From DATARN01 sp963851105 (lineage in GTDB: Bacteria; Actinomycetota; Acidimicrobiia; Acidimicrobiales; Palsa-688), in contig CAWKNP010000010.1 in assembly GCA_963851105.1 (NCBI GenBank), positions 98,601-162,600 of the forward strand: a stretch of DNA of 64,000 nt, in the 5' to 3' direction. The notes under the pieces were generated by a model. That model saw nothing but the letters and a program-made list of their open reading frames with translations. It was not told where the DNA came from and made no database searches. Of the stretch, positions 24,976 to 33,251 are shown piece after piece. Positions within the stretch are counted from its first letter, which is position 1. Every line of letters begins with the position of its first letter. The position numbers and the translations under genes are program-made.

Positions 24976-25881
24976 TCAGCGCTCTCCGTCGATTCGACGG
25001 TTGTCGCCGATAGCGACACCGAGGGCCGGATTCTGGCGTTCCTCTATGACCTTATGAGGGACCTGGAGCAGGCGCAGCAGGGTGACCAGCCCCACGCCGC
25101 CGATCAGGTTGCCGAGCGCCGCAAACCCCGCGGTCTTGGCCCAATCGATGTAGCCGAACGGGGCATGGCCGGTATGCAACGCCGCGAACATCAGCAGCGA
25201 ATTCACGATGGCGTGGTTGAGCTGGCCGCCCGCCAGCAAGAACGCAGCGGTGACCGCAGGGATGATCTTGGCGCCGATGGAGTCGCTGCTGTGCTGCATC
25301 CAGGTCATGAGGGTGATGACGGCGCCGCCGAGGATCGCGAGTGAAAGGGCCCGGAGGCCATAGCCGAGTTGGACGTAGTGGAAGCCCGACTCGATGGCGG
25401 TGGCGTTCATCTCGGGATAGCCCCTCATCATCAACCAGGTGAAGATCCACCCGCCCACCAGGTTGGCGACGAGCGTCCCGACCCAGAGCCTGATGAGCAT
25501 CCGGAACCGGGCCTGGCGGGCGATGACAGTGGAGACGGGGATGAGGAAGTCCTCGGTGAACAATTCGCTTCGGGCCAACGCCAAGGCGATGAACCCGATC
25601 GAGAAACCCAGCCCGCCGAGCAGCTTGCTCTTGGTGGTGTGCTCGACGAGCAGCAGCCCGAGGACACCGGTACCGACATCGATGCCGCCCACCATGCCCG
25701 TCGCCAGCAGCGGCGCCATGGCTCGGGACAAGCGGCGGCGCCCCTCGTCGACGGTACGCAGGAAGGTCTCTTCGACCTCGCGCTCGGCGACGCTGGCGTC
25801 GCGGGCGGGGTCGGTCCCGACACCGGGACGCTGCTGGTCCTCGTGGTCAGATCGACGTTCGTGATCATCGGCGTTGGTCAC
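24976..25881 (-). CDS. Formate/nitrite transporter family protein
   Basis: A 301-residue FocA/NirC-type channel (COG2116). Six helices are visible, including ATGMVGGIDVGTGVLGLLLV, GFIALALARSELFTEDFLIPV, LWVGTLVANLVGGWIFTWLM and FLLAGGQLNHAIVNSLLMF. The N-terminus is long and charged (AEREVEETFLRTVDEGRRR), typical of the actinobacterial branch. It moves small monovalent anions across the inner membrane. Ends 2 nt from the convergent haem-oxygenase-fold gene. Confidence 0.88.
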   Translation of the reverse strand: MTNADDHERRSDHEDQQRPGVGTDPARDASVAEREVEETFLRTVDEGRRRLSRAMAPLLATGMVGGIDVGTGVLGLLLVEHTTKSKLLGGLGFSIGFIALALARSELFTEDFLIPVSTVIARQARFRMLIRLWVGTLVANLVGGWIFTWLMMRGYPEMNATAIESGFHYVQLGYGLRALSLAILGGAVITLMTWMQHSSDSIGAKIIPAVTAAFLLAGGQLNHAIVNSLLMFAALHTGHAPFGYIDWAKTAGFAALGNLIGGVGLVTLLRLLQVPHKVIEERQNPALGVAIGDNRRIDGER

Positions 25882-25918
25882 CGCTGTCGGTTACCCGGCC
25901 TCAGATTGACCGAAACCC

Positions 25919-26716
25919 TCACTCGGGCGACCGCATCGAGGCGGCGTGCACGGCCGCCCCGATGATTCCCGCCTCGTTGCGGAGCTCGGCGGCGACGATC
26001 GGTGTCCGCAGATGCAGGCGGTCGAGGAACTTGTCGGCCTTGCGGCTGACCCCGCCCCCGACGACGAAGAGATCCGGCCACAGGTAGCGCTCGAGCGCCT
26101 GGTAGTACTTGTCGAGGCGGTGGGCCCATTCCCCCCAACTCAACTCCTCGCGCTCCCGGGCCGCGGAGCTCGCTCCCCGCTCGGCGTCGTGGCCGTCCAC
26201 TTCGAGGTGGCCGAGCTCGCTGTTGGGGATCAGGAGGCCCCGGAAAATGAGCGCGGTGCCGATGCCCGTGCCCAATGTGGTCACGATCACCAGGCCGTCT
26301 TGGCCCCGGGCGGCGCCGAAGGCCGCCTCCGCGACGCCGGCCGCGTCGGCGTCGTTCATGGCGGTGACCGAGAGGCCGGTGGCCGCGCCCAGAGCTTGTT
26401 CGATGTTGGTGCCAACCCAGCTGGCATCGACGTTGGCCGCGGTCCGGGCCACGCCGCCGGTCACAGGCGCCGGGAAGGTGGCCGCAAACGGCGCTCGCCA
26501 ATCGAAGTGGCGGATCACCTCGGCCACGGTCTCAGCGACCGCGCCCGGCGTCGACGGGGTGGGCGTGAGCAGCTTGTGGCGTTCACCGACGAGAGAGCCG
26601 GTATCGAGGTCGACCACCGCCCCCTTGATCCCCGACCCCCCGATATCGACGCCGAGACCGAGACGGGCCACGGTGGTCACCTTAAACGGTGGAGATGGAG
26701 TTGGCAGATCCGCCAC
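25919..26716 (-). CDS. ppgK: Polyphosphate glucokinase
   Basis: A 265-residue ROK-type kinase. LGLGVDIGGSGIKGAVVDLDTG is the phosphate-1 loop, MNDADAAGVAE the catalytic Asp region, TLGTGIGTALIF the phosphate-2 loop, and NSELGHLEVDGHDAE the glucose-binding E..H region. This combination and length match actinobacterial strictly polyphosphate/ATP glucokinase, which phosphorylates glucose to glucose 6-phosphate. A shorter start at GTG before TTVARLGLG is possible. Confidence 0.94.
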   Translation of the reverse strand: MADLPTPSPPFKVTTVARLGLGVDIGGSGIKGAVVDLDTGSLVGERHKLLTPTPSTPGAVAETVAEVIRHFDWRAPFAATFPAPVTGGVARTAANVDASWVGTNIEQALGAATGLSVTAMNDADAAGVAEAAFGAARGQDGLVIVTTLGTGIGTALIFRGLLIPNSELGHLEVDGHDAERGASSAAREREELSWGEWAHRLDKYYQALERYLWPDLFVVGGGVSRKADKFLDRLHLRTPIVAAELRNEAGIIGAAVHAASMRSPE

Positions 26717-26736
26717 CTACGGGTGGTCGCACGGGC

Positions 26737-26988
26737 CTACTCCGGCACCTCGTCGACCGGCTGAACCTCGTCCGACGGGAGGAGTTGCTCGGAGGGGGTC
26801 TCTTCCTCGGGCGGCAATTCGTAGTCGAGGGGCGGCAGGGGCGGGTCCTGGCCGGGAGCAACATCGGTCGGGCCGGCGTCTCCCACGATGTTGGGGTCCT
26901 CGGTGCCGACCCCGCCACCGCGCAGCCGCTCCAAGATCGACAGGTGATGGGCCGGGGTTTCTTCGGGCGGATCAGCGGTTTGGCTCAC
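26737..26988 (-). CDS. Small acidic Pro/Glu-rich hypothetical protein
   Basis: An 83-residue protein starting at GTG 26988. Composition is strongly acidic and proline-rich (PPLDYELPPEEETPSEQ; ending VQPVDEVPE), with one short helical segment (HHLSILERLRGGGVG). Probably disordered. It follows the SRPBCC gene by 11 nt and precedes ppgK on the same strand, so all three may be one transcript. No homologous family recognised. Confidence 0.45.
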   Translation of the reverse strand: MSQTADPPEETPAHHLSILERLRGGGVGTEDPNIVGDAGPTDVAPGQDPPLPPLDYELPPEEETPSEQLLPSDEVQPVDEVPE

Positions 26989-26999
26989 GCCCCTCGACG

Positions 27000-27472
27000 T
27001 TACGCGCCGGGGCCTGACGCGACCACAGCCGCCGCCCGCAACTGGGCGAGTGTGGCCCGCATGCCCTCGCGGTTGTGCGCGGCCTGGTCGGCCACGCCCA
27101 TGACGAACGGCGACAGCCGCCGCACGAACGCCGGCCGCCGGTCCGTCCAGGTCTCGACGACCCGGCAGCCGTCGCCGTCGGGAACGAAGTCATAGGCCCA
27201 CCGGGCGATCGGAAGGGGGCCGAGGTTGACGTCGAAGGCAAAGCGACCTCCGGGCTCGGCCGCCACCACCGTGCAGGCGGTCTGCCAGCGGCGCCAGCCC
27301 CGCTTGTTGGCGCCTTTGAACCGGGCCCCCACCGCGGGGCGCGGGCACCGCCGATCCACCGGCAGGCGGTGGTTTCGGGGCTCCACGAGCCCATTCGGGT
27401 GACGTCGCTGACCATCTCGTACAGGGCCGCCGCGGTGGCCGCGATGCGCTCCTCGACTTGCACCTGTTCCAC
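27000..27472 (-). pseudogene. SRPBCC family protein, frameshifted
   Basis: A polyketide-cyclase/START-fold protein read in two frames. From GTG 27472: VEQVQVEERIAATAAALYEM, then VSDVTRMGSWSPETTACRWIGG. Homology then continues in another frame from about 27343 with AVGARFKGANKRGWRRWQT, GGRFAFDVNLGPLPIARWAY and VVETWTDRRP to the stop at 27000. Loss of one C in the C-run between GCC and GCG (about 27340-27345) would restore a normal protein of about 157 residues. The homopolymer context fits either sequencing error or a real slippage mutation. Confidence 0.78.
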
Positions 27473-27519
27473 GAAGGCCACCTTACCGACAACGACTTTT
27501 TTCCCCAGCCTGGGGTGCC

Positions 27520-28815
27520 TCAGACGACCACGAAGCCGACCCGGTTGGCGCCAGGCTCGGTGTACCACAAGGTGTTTCCCGGACCGGGGGTGATGCTCGT
27601 GGGCTGGCCGCCCGCGGTCGGGGCGGAGAAGTCGCTCGCCGTGCCGTCGGTCGTGATGCGGCCGATGCGGCCCGCATTGGTCTCGGTGAACCACAGGCTT
27701 CCGTCCGGCCCGGCGGTGATCCCCTCGGGCCGGCTGTTGGCGCGCGGCAGGCGGTACTCGGTGAGGATGCCCGCGGGCGTGAGGCGCCCCACCTTGTTGG
27801 CGGCGTGCTCGGTCAACCACAGGTTCCCGTCAGAGCCCGCCGCCAGCCCCAGCGGGTCGGCCCTGGGGGTGGGCACGACGAACTCGGTGAGCACACCGTC
27901 GGTGGTGATGCGACCCACTTTGTTGCCGACGTGCTCGGTGAACCACAAGTTGTCGTCGGGACCCATCACGATCGACAGCGGCCCGGAGCCCGCGGTCACA
28001 GGGAACTCCGTGATGGTCCCGTCCAGTGCCACCCGCCCGATCTTGCCGCCCGTCGTCTCCGTGAACCACATGGCCCCATCGCCAGCGCCGGTGATACCGG
28101 CCGGTCCACTGTTGGCCGTCGGGATGCCGAACTCGGTAATAACACCGGTCGGGCTGATGCGGCCGATGTTGCCGGCCAGGTATTCGGTGAACCAGACATT
28201 GCCGTCGGGTCCCCGGGCAATGCCATAGGGGCCGCTGTTGGCGGTCGGCGAGGCGAAGTCGGTGATCGCGCCGCCGGGGCGCATGCGGCCGATGCCCATC
28301 GCGTACTCGGTGAACCACAGCGTGCCGTCGACGCTGTCGGTGATGCCGAACGGCTGGCGGTCAGCCGAACCTATGACCAGGTCGCCGAGCGCCGGCGCCC
28401 GGGGTACCGACGTGGTGGGGCCGGGGGTCGTGGTGGCCGGTTCCGGCGGAGCCGATGTAGTAGGCGAGCCGGCGGGCGCCGGCAGCGGGGGCGCCGGGAT
28501 CGTCGCCTCGGTCGGGGCGCGGTGACCTGTCGGCGCCGACCTCGGCGGGGCGACAGCGTGCGACACGCCGGGAACGGTCACCGTCGACGACCGGGTGACC
28601 ACCTGGCTCAGGGTTCCCTTCAGCGGCACCGTCGAGGGGTGGAACGGATCGGATTTGGCGACGACGCCGAGGAGGAGGGCGACGAGGGCCACGGCAGTGA
28701 CCGCCGCGGCGCGCCTCTGGCGCCGGTGGTGGCGGCGCTGCGCCTCACCTACGGCCGCGGCCAGGATGTCGGCCCGGGGGAGATCGGCGGGGATCTCGTC
28801 GCGCCAGCCCGTCAT
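27520..28815 (-). CDS. Membrane-anchored virginiamycin-B-lyase-like propeller protein
   Basis: A 431-residue protein in three parts. Residues 1-37 are a charged cytoplasmic segment (ADILAAAVGEAQRRHHRRQRR). One membrane helix follows at about 38-53 (AVTAVALVALLLGVVA). A Pro/Thr/Ala-rich stalk reaches about residue 145, and then a seven-bladed propeller repeats PxGI..GPDGNVWFTE..GNIGRI. The blades resemble streptogramin lyase (Vgb) and NHL propellers. Its start overlaps the sigma-factor stop by 4 bp. This topology (short cytoplasmic part, one span, external sensor) is that of a membrane anti-sigma or sensor protein (inference), not of soluble antibiotic lyase. Confidence 0.8.
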   Translation of the reverse strand: MTGWRDEIPADLPRADILAAAVGEAQRRHHRRQRRAAAVTAVALVALLLGVVAKSDPFHPSTVPLKGTLSQVVTRSSTVTVPGVSHAVAPPRSAPTGHRAPTEATIPAPPLPAPAGSPTTSAPPEPATTTPGPTTSVPRAPALGDLVIGSADRQPFGITDSVDGTLWFTEYAMGIGRMRPGGAITDFASPTANSGPYGIARGPDGNVWFTEYLAGNIGRISPTGVITEFGIPTANSGPAGITGAGDGAMWFTETTGGKIGRVALDGTITEFPVTAGSGPLSIVMGPDDNLWFTEHVGNKVGRITTDGVLTEFVVPTPRADPLGLAAGSDGNLWLTEHAANKVGRLTPAGILTEYRLPRANSRPEGITAGPDGSLWFTETNAGRIGRITTDGTASDFSAPTAGGQPTSITPGPGNTLWYTEPGANRVGFVVV

Positions 28816-29366
28816 GCCGGCGTCACCCCATTGGTGGCGTCGTCGGCTTGGTGGCCACCGGGCATAGCTGGTGTCGTCGCTTCCGCCAGCAGTCCCCGGA
28901 GGCGCCGCGTCGCCTCGAGGCTCGCCGTCCTCACCTGGGATTCCGACATGCCGAGGCGAAATGCCGTCTCGGCCACGTCGTAGTCGAAGTAGTAGCGGGC
29001 CAAGGCAACGGTTCGCTGGCGGGTGGTCAGCTGGGTAAGGGCGGCGACGAGCTGCGGGCGCTCTACGACCATGTCCTCACCGCGTGACTCCCCCGGCGCC
29101 CAGCCCGCCCCCGGGGACCGGGCCTGGCGGCGGTGGACCTCCATGCAGACCTTCCAGGCGGCGTTCATCACCCACGCCTCCCGGTTGGGGTGGCGGGCCA
29201 AGGTGTCCCAGCGCTCGTAGGCGCGGGTGAGCGTTTCCTGGGCGACTTCCTCGGCCAGGTGGCTGTTTCGACTGAAAAAGCGGTAGCCCACGTAGTAGGC
29301 GTGGTCCAGCAACGACTGATAACTCTCCTCGAACGGGACGTCGCGGCGCTCCGGCGACCAGATCAC
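28812..29366 (-). CDS. ECF/SigE-type RNA polymerase sigma factor
   Basis: A 184-residue group IV sigma factor. Region 2 includes LLDHAYYVGYRFFSRNSHLAEEVAQETLTRAYERW; region 4 includes ALTQLTTRQRTVALARYYFDYDVAETAFRLGMSESQVRTASLEATRRLRGLL with the helix-turn-helix. The 4-bp overlap with the membrane propeller gene strongly suggests co-regulation, as in sigma/anti-sigma pairs. The C-terminal tail (PAMPGGHQADDATNG) is short, so no SnoaL-type extension is present. Confidence 0.9.
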   Translation of the reverse strand: MIWSPERRDVPFEESYQSLLDHAYYVGYRFFSRNSHLAEEVAQETLTRAYERWDTLARHPNREAWVMNAAWKVCMEVHRRQARSPGAGWAPGESRGEDMVVERPQLVAALTQLTTRQRTVALARYYFDYDVAETAFRLGMSESQVRTASLEATRRLRGLLAEATTPAMPGGHQADDATNGVTPA

Positions 29367-29443
29367 AGGGACATCGTTACCAAACCATGACCGGCGGGAC
29401 CCACCTTGTTGGGTCGGCGCAGGAAGTATCGGCCGGTTTCGCC

Positions 29444-29935
29444 CTATTCGGCTCGCTTGCGGGCGGGAGCCAGCTCGATCGGTTCGTTGCCGGTGAGCCG
29501 GCTGAGTGCCTTGATGGCGTCGCGCCAGCTGACGGCGGCGTCGTCCCGGGCCGAGTTTTCCGAGTTGGGGTCGCGGATGACGAACGACGCGGTGACGAGG
29601 TCGGCGAGCGCCGAGGCGGTCACCACGATCGGCAGCATCATGGCGTCATCGGTACCCCGCGGGCCGCCGAGATTGATGAAGTCGAGCGCCCGGCTGAGCC
29701 CCCGCGCCCGCCAGCTCAGCAGTTGCAGGGCGTCGAGGTACTCCTCGCAGCCGGCCGCGCCCAGGGCCTCGGCGGTGAAACCCTCGATGTCGCTCTCGCC
29801 GGCGCCGGCGGCGACGGCGGCGGTTTCCGCCCGCATGGCCGCCGCTTCCGCCGCGCCTACCGCCCGCGCCGCCGCCCGCGCGTCATGACCGTCCCCGTTG
29901 CCCGCCGCAGTTCGGTTGGCACCGGTTGCGCTCAC
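29444..29935 (-). CDS. Hypothetical protein, Ala-rich N-terminus
   Basis: A 163-residue protein translationally coupled to the upstream reductase (GTGA overlap at 29932-29935). The first 45 residues are Ala/Arg-rich and probably helical (RAAARAVGAAEAAAMRAET). The rest has a more regular composition, with LDALQLLSWRARGLSRALDFINLGG and DLVTASFVIRDPNSENSARDD. No family was recognised. Coupling suggests a link to the F420-type reductase. Confidence 0.6.
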   Translation of the reverse strand: MSATGANRTAAGNGDGHDARAAARAVGAAEAAAMRAETAAVAAGAGESDIEGFTAEALGAAGCEEYLDALQLLSWRARGLSRALDFINLGGPRGTDDAMMLPIVVTASALADLVTASFVIRDPNSENSARDDAAVSWRDAIKALSRLTGNEPIELAPARKRAE

Positions 29936-30360
29936 CGAGGCCTCTTGCCGGCCATGCGGAGGCTGACGGCGGGAATCTTACGGTCGGTCTTTCGCTGCTC
30001 TTCGGCAAAGACGGGAAACTGCTCGCAGTGGTCTGCGAAGAGCTGGTCGCGGAACTCGCCGGTCTCGATGGTGACAGTCGCCTCATACATCTTGTGGCGG
30101 ACCTCGACGGTAGCCATGGGATGGGCCAGGACGTTGACGTACCAGTCGGGATGGTTTTCCGACCCAGAGTTCGAGGCGAAGACAACCAGCCGGTCCCCAT
30201 AGGGGAGGTACAGGAGGGGGACGGTGTGCGGATTGCCGGTCTTGGCGCCTGTGGTGGTGAGAAGCAGGAGCGGGGTGCCTTCGAACTCGCCGCCGACCTT
30301 GCCACTATTGGCCCGGAACTCCTTGATGATGCGGTCGTTCCAATCGGCTTCTGCTGCCAC
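29932..30360 (-). CDS. Deazaflavin (F420)-dependent nitroreductase family protein
   Basis: A 142-residue protein from GTG 30360, preceded by AGAGGAGG about 5 nt upstream. It shows the split-barrel Ddn pattern: WNDRIIKEFRANSGKVGG, PLLLLTTTGAKTGNPHTVPL, VVFASNSGSENHPDWYVNV and the end KIPAVSLRMAGKRPR. Ddn-like enzymes use F420H2 to reduce quinones, nitro groups or enones. F420 use also fits an actinobacterial host. Downstream it is coupled to a hypothetical gene. Confidence 0.88.
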   Translation of the reverse strand: MAAEADWNDRIIKEFRANSGKVGGEFEGTPLLLLTTTGAKTGNPHTVPLLYLPYGDRLVVFASNSGSENHPDWYVNVLAHPMATVEVRHKMYEATVTIETGEFRDQLFADHCEQFPVFAEEQRKTDRKIPAVSLRMAGKRPR

Positions 30361-30501
30361 GCGTCCTCCTCTTGGGCGCCTGTGCCCATTTCCCTTCCAT
30401 TCTGCCCAACGGGGGCCGCCGACCCCTCGCTCGCGGCCCGGCAATGTAATCGAACGGACCGTCGCCGGTCGGGCAAACTCTGACATCCTTAGGTTTGTGC
30501 C

Positions 30502-30537
30502 GACAGACCAGCTGGCAGACCAGCCGACAGAACAGCC
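30502..30537. repeat. Three-copy 12-bp imperfect tandem repeat
   Basis: GACAGACCAGCT, GGCAGACCAGCC and GACAGAACAGCC follow one another between the reductase and the LPXTG protein gene. One frame would read TDQLADQPTEQP, but no start or ribosome-binding site supports translation. It could be a protein-binding tandem site in the divergent promoter region. Confidence 0.5.
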
Positions 30538-30562
30538 TCCGGGCTGACCGGAGCCGCACTCG

Positions 30563-32362
30563 ATGCTTGGCCTTCTCAGCGCAATTGCGGTCACCGCCGG
30601 GCTGTCGTCGCACCCGGCGCCGGCGCATTCTGCCGCCCATGACGCCGCGGTCGCGGACAAGTCCTATGTGGTGGACACGATGCTGGCCAACCTGCAGCAA
30701 GCGGCCGCCAACCTCGCCACCTCGGCCGCGGCCAGCGGTGGCGCTCCTGGGCCTGCCGCCGCCCCTGTCGCCTCGGCCGCGGCCAGCGGGGGGGCTCCTG
30801 GGCCGGGCGCCGCCCCGGCGCCGGTCGCGCCCGGGCCTGCGGCCGCCGGACCGACACCAGGACTCGATGCCGGCGGCGCCGCCGCCGTCGCGTCGCCATC
30901 GGGCTTCGGCGCCACCGCCCCCCTTCTCGGCACCGCCCCTCCCGCCTCCGACGCCGCCCGGCCGGCCGCGGCGGCCGGCCCGGCCGCCACCGGGGGTACC
31001 CCCGCGGCGCCATCGCCGGTTCCCGGCGCCCCGGTCGCCAGCGGCGCAGGCGGAGCCGGCACCGCGGTGCCGACATCGGGTGCCACGGGCCAATGTGACA
31101 TCAACGTCACCAACCTGATGACCCCCCTCACGGTCGAGTGCCAGACGGGCAGCTCGGGCGACGCTTCGGGTACCGGCGTGGGAGGCAACTCGGGCGACGT
31201 CAGGGCCGTGGGGCCGGTGGGGACCCGTTCCGATTCGACCGGTCCCCACGGCGCGGGCGACATCGGGGGAGGGTCGTCCGCCTCGGCGACCGAGGGGACC
31301 AAGGGGGCGTGCCTGCTCAGCTCCACCAACGCCTCTACCGCCGCCCTGTCGGTCGACTGCACGACCGGCACGGTCGGCGCGGCCAGCGCCAGTGCCGCCG
31401 GCGGGACCCCGGGGCCCGGGGCGGCCGGCGCCGGGAACGGTACGCCGGCGGGGGGTGGGCCCGCCGACGTGGCCACCGGCGCGGGGGGCGACGCCACCAC
31501 CAGGGCCACATCCGGGCCGACCGGCAACTGCGTCATCCGCCTCACCAACATCGCCGCCGCCCTCACCGTCGTCTGCGTCACGGGCCACTCGGGAAACGCC
31601 ACCGGGGCCTCGCACGGCGGGCAGTCGGGCGCCGCCGTCCTGCTGACACCGGGCCCCGGGGGCGTGGCCGCCTCGGGCGGGGCCGGGGTCGCGGCCAGCG
31701 GCACGGGGGGCAATGCGGTGGCGGTCATCAGCTCCGGAAGCACCGGGACCTGCACCATCTTCCTGGTCAACGTCCGGGCCCAGGTCACGGTGCTTTGCAT
31801 CACCGGCGACTCCGGTGATTCCTCCGGCACCGCCGCCGGCGGGGCATCCGGCGCCGCCCTGCTCATGTCGTCGCCGGCACCCGGAGGTCCCGGTGGCGGC
31901 CACGGCCTGCCGGGCGCCGGGGGTCACGCCAACGCCCTCGTCACCTCGGGCGGGACCGGCAACTGCGCCATCAGCCTCACTAACGCCTTGGGCTCGATCT
32001 CTCTCCTGTGCCGTACCGGCAACTCCGGCTCGGCGCTCGGAAAGGCGGTCGCCGGGGACTCGGGTCCCGCCCTGGTCATGTTGAAAGCACCGAGCCAGGT
32101 CGTCAGTGCGACCTCGCCGCCGGCGTCGCCATTCGGCCGCGTTCCGGCGGCGACCCCCGCCCGGGCGGTGTGGGCGCCGCTGTCACGGCTCCCCGCGGTG
32201 GCGGAGGCCTTGCCGGCTGTCGCCATCGGACAGAGCGCGTTCCTGCCTGTCACCGGCCTCGGGACCACCGTGCCGATGTCGCTGGCGGCGGGACTGTTGT
32301 TGAGCGGCGCCGTCACGGTGGCGACCGCGGGGCGCCCCCGGCGGCGATTGGTGCGAAGCTGA
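30563..32362 (+). CDS. LPXTG-anchored surface protein with five Cys-pair repeats
   Basis: A 599-residue, Gly/Ala/Ser/Thr-rich secreted protein. A hydrophobic N-terminus (MLGLLSAIAVTAGLSSHPAP) looks like a short signal sequence. An Ala/Pro/Gly linker runs to about residue 170. Five repeats follow with first Cys at residues 178, 250, 323, 397 and 468 (period about 72); each reads like GNCxIxLTNxxxxLTVxC with a second Cys 15 residues later and TGxSG after it. The C-terminus has LPVTG at 561-565, a hydrophobic span and a basic tail (RPRRRLVRS), a full sortase sorting signal. Function unknown. It ends 4 nt before the L,D-transpeptidase gene. Confidence 0.78.
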   Translation: MLGLLSAIAVTAGLSSHPAPAHSAAHDAAVADKSYVVDTMLANLQQAAANLATSAAASGGAPGPAAAPVASAAASGGAPGPGAAPAPVAPGPAAAGPTPGLDAGGAAAVASPSGFGATAPLLGTAPPASDAARPAAAAGPAATGGTPAAPSPVPGAPVASGAGGAGTAVPTSGATGQCDINVTNLMTPLTVECQTGSSGDASGTGVGGNSGDVRAVGPVGTRSDSTGPHGAGDIGGGSSASATEGTKGACLLSSTNASTAALSVDCTTGTVGAASASAAGGTPGPGAAGAGNGTPAGGGPADVATGAGGDATTRATSGPTGNCVIRLTNIAAALTVVCVTGHSGNATGASHGGQSGAAVLLTPGPGGVAASGGAGVAASGTGGNAVAVISSGSTGTCTIFLVNVRAQVTVLCITGDSGDSSGTAAGGASGAALLMSSPAPGGPGGGHGLPGAGGHANALVTSGGTGNCAISLTNALGSISLLCRTGNSGSALGKAVAGDSGPALVMLKAPSQVVSATSPPASPFGRVPAATPARAVWAPLSRLPAVAEALPAVAIGQSAFLPVTGLGTTVPMSLAAGLLLSGAVTVATAGRPRRRLVRS

Positions 32363-32366
32363 CGGC

Positions 32367-33233
32367 ATGAGCCGAATGCAGTGGTACCGCGGTCCCGGTA
32401 CCGCTGTCGGGGCAGTCGTCATGGCGTGCGGGCTGTGGTCGTGCCAGAGCAGCACGGCTCATCCGGCGGCGCCGCAGACCCCCGCCGCCAGTTCGGCGAC
32501 GCTCACCCCCGACACGACGACACCGTCGTCAAGCGCGGCCTCTCCCACCACGAAGCCGGCGCCGACCACCACCTCGGCCCCCACCACCGTCGCGCCGCCG
32601 CCGACCACCGCTACCACGGCGCCGCCCGCCGCCGACTCGGGCGCCATTGTCCTCGGGTCAGCCGGGCCGGGAGTCCTCCAGGTGCAGCAGCGCCTTCAGG
32701 CCCTCGGGTTCTGGCTCGGGACCCCCGACGGCCACTTCGGCGGGACGACCCAGCAGGCGGTGTTCGCCCTCCAGAAGGCGGCCGGCATCTCGCGCACCGG
32801 AGTCGTCGATGCCACCACCGTGACGGCCCTCAACGCGGGCGTCAAGCCCTCCCCCACCAGTACCTCCGGTCACGTCATCGAGGTCGACCTGGCCCGACAG
32901 CTCATCCTCCTCGTGACCAACGGCCACCTCGACGCGGTGCTCAACACCTCGACCGGCGGCGGCTACGTCTACTACGACCACGGCGCCAAGCAGGTTGCCA
33001 TCACCCCGAAGGGCCACTTCACGACCAGCTGGGAGGTCAACGGCACCCGGGTGTCCTCGCTCGGGGTGCTGTGGCGGCCCAAGTTCTTCGTCGGAGGCAT
33101 CGCCATCCACGGTGATTCCTATGTTCCCGCCCACCCCGTCTCGCACGGCTGCGTGCGGGTGACCAACCAGGCGATCGACTGGATCTGGGCCACCGGCAGC
33201 GACCCCATCGGCACGCCCGTGTGGGTGTACTAG
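32367..33233 (+). CDS. L,D-transpeptidase with peptidoglycan-binding domain (lipoprotein)
   Basis: A 288-residue protein. The signal ends in a lipobox-like LWSC (Cys about residue 26), then a long Thr/Pro/Ala linker. A PG_binding_1 domain follows (GVLQVQQRLQALGFWLGTPDGHFG, with FALQKAAG), then a YkuD catalytic domain whose active site reads IAIHGDSYVPAHPVSHGCVRV with the nucleophilic Cys and His. It forms 3-3 peptidoglycan cross-links or attaches proteins to peptidoglycan outside the membrane. Position directly after the LPXTG protein suggests coordinated cell-wall work. Confidence 0.92.
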   Translation: MSRMQWYRGPGTAVGAVVMACGLWSCQSSTAHPAAPQTPAASSATLTPDTTTPSSSAASPTTKPAPTTTSAPTTVAPPPTTATTAPPAADSGAIVLGSAGPGVLQVQQRLQALGFWLGTPDGHFGGTTQQAVFALQKAAGISRTGVVDATTVTALNAGVKPSPTSTSGHVIEVDLARQLILLVTNGHLDAVLNTSTGGGYVYYDHGAKQVAITPKGHFTTSWEVNGTRVSSLGVLWRPKFFVGGIAIHGDSYVPAHPVSHGCVRVTNQAIDWIWATGSDPIGTPVWVY

Positions 33234-33251
33234 GGCACCGGCGAGGCCTTC

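Noticed and set aside
24970..25344. Plus-strand 124-codon frame after the haem-oxygenase-fold gene
   Set aside because: It is antisense to the C-terminal half of the formate/nitrite transporter and has no family signature.
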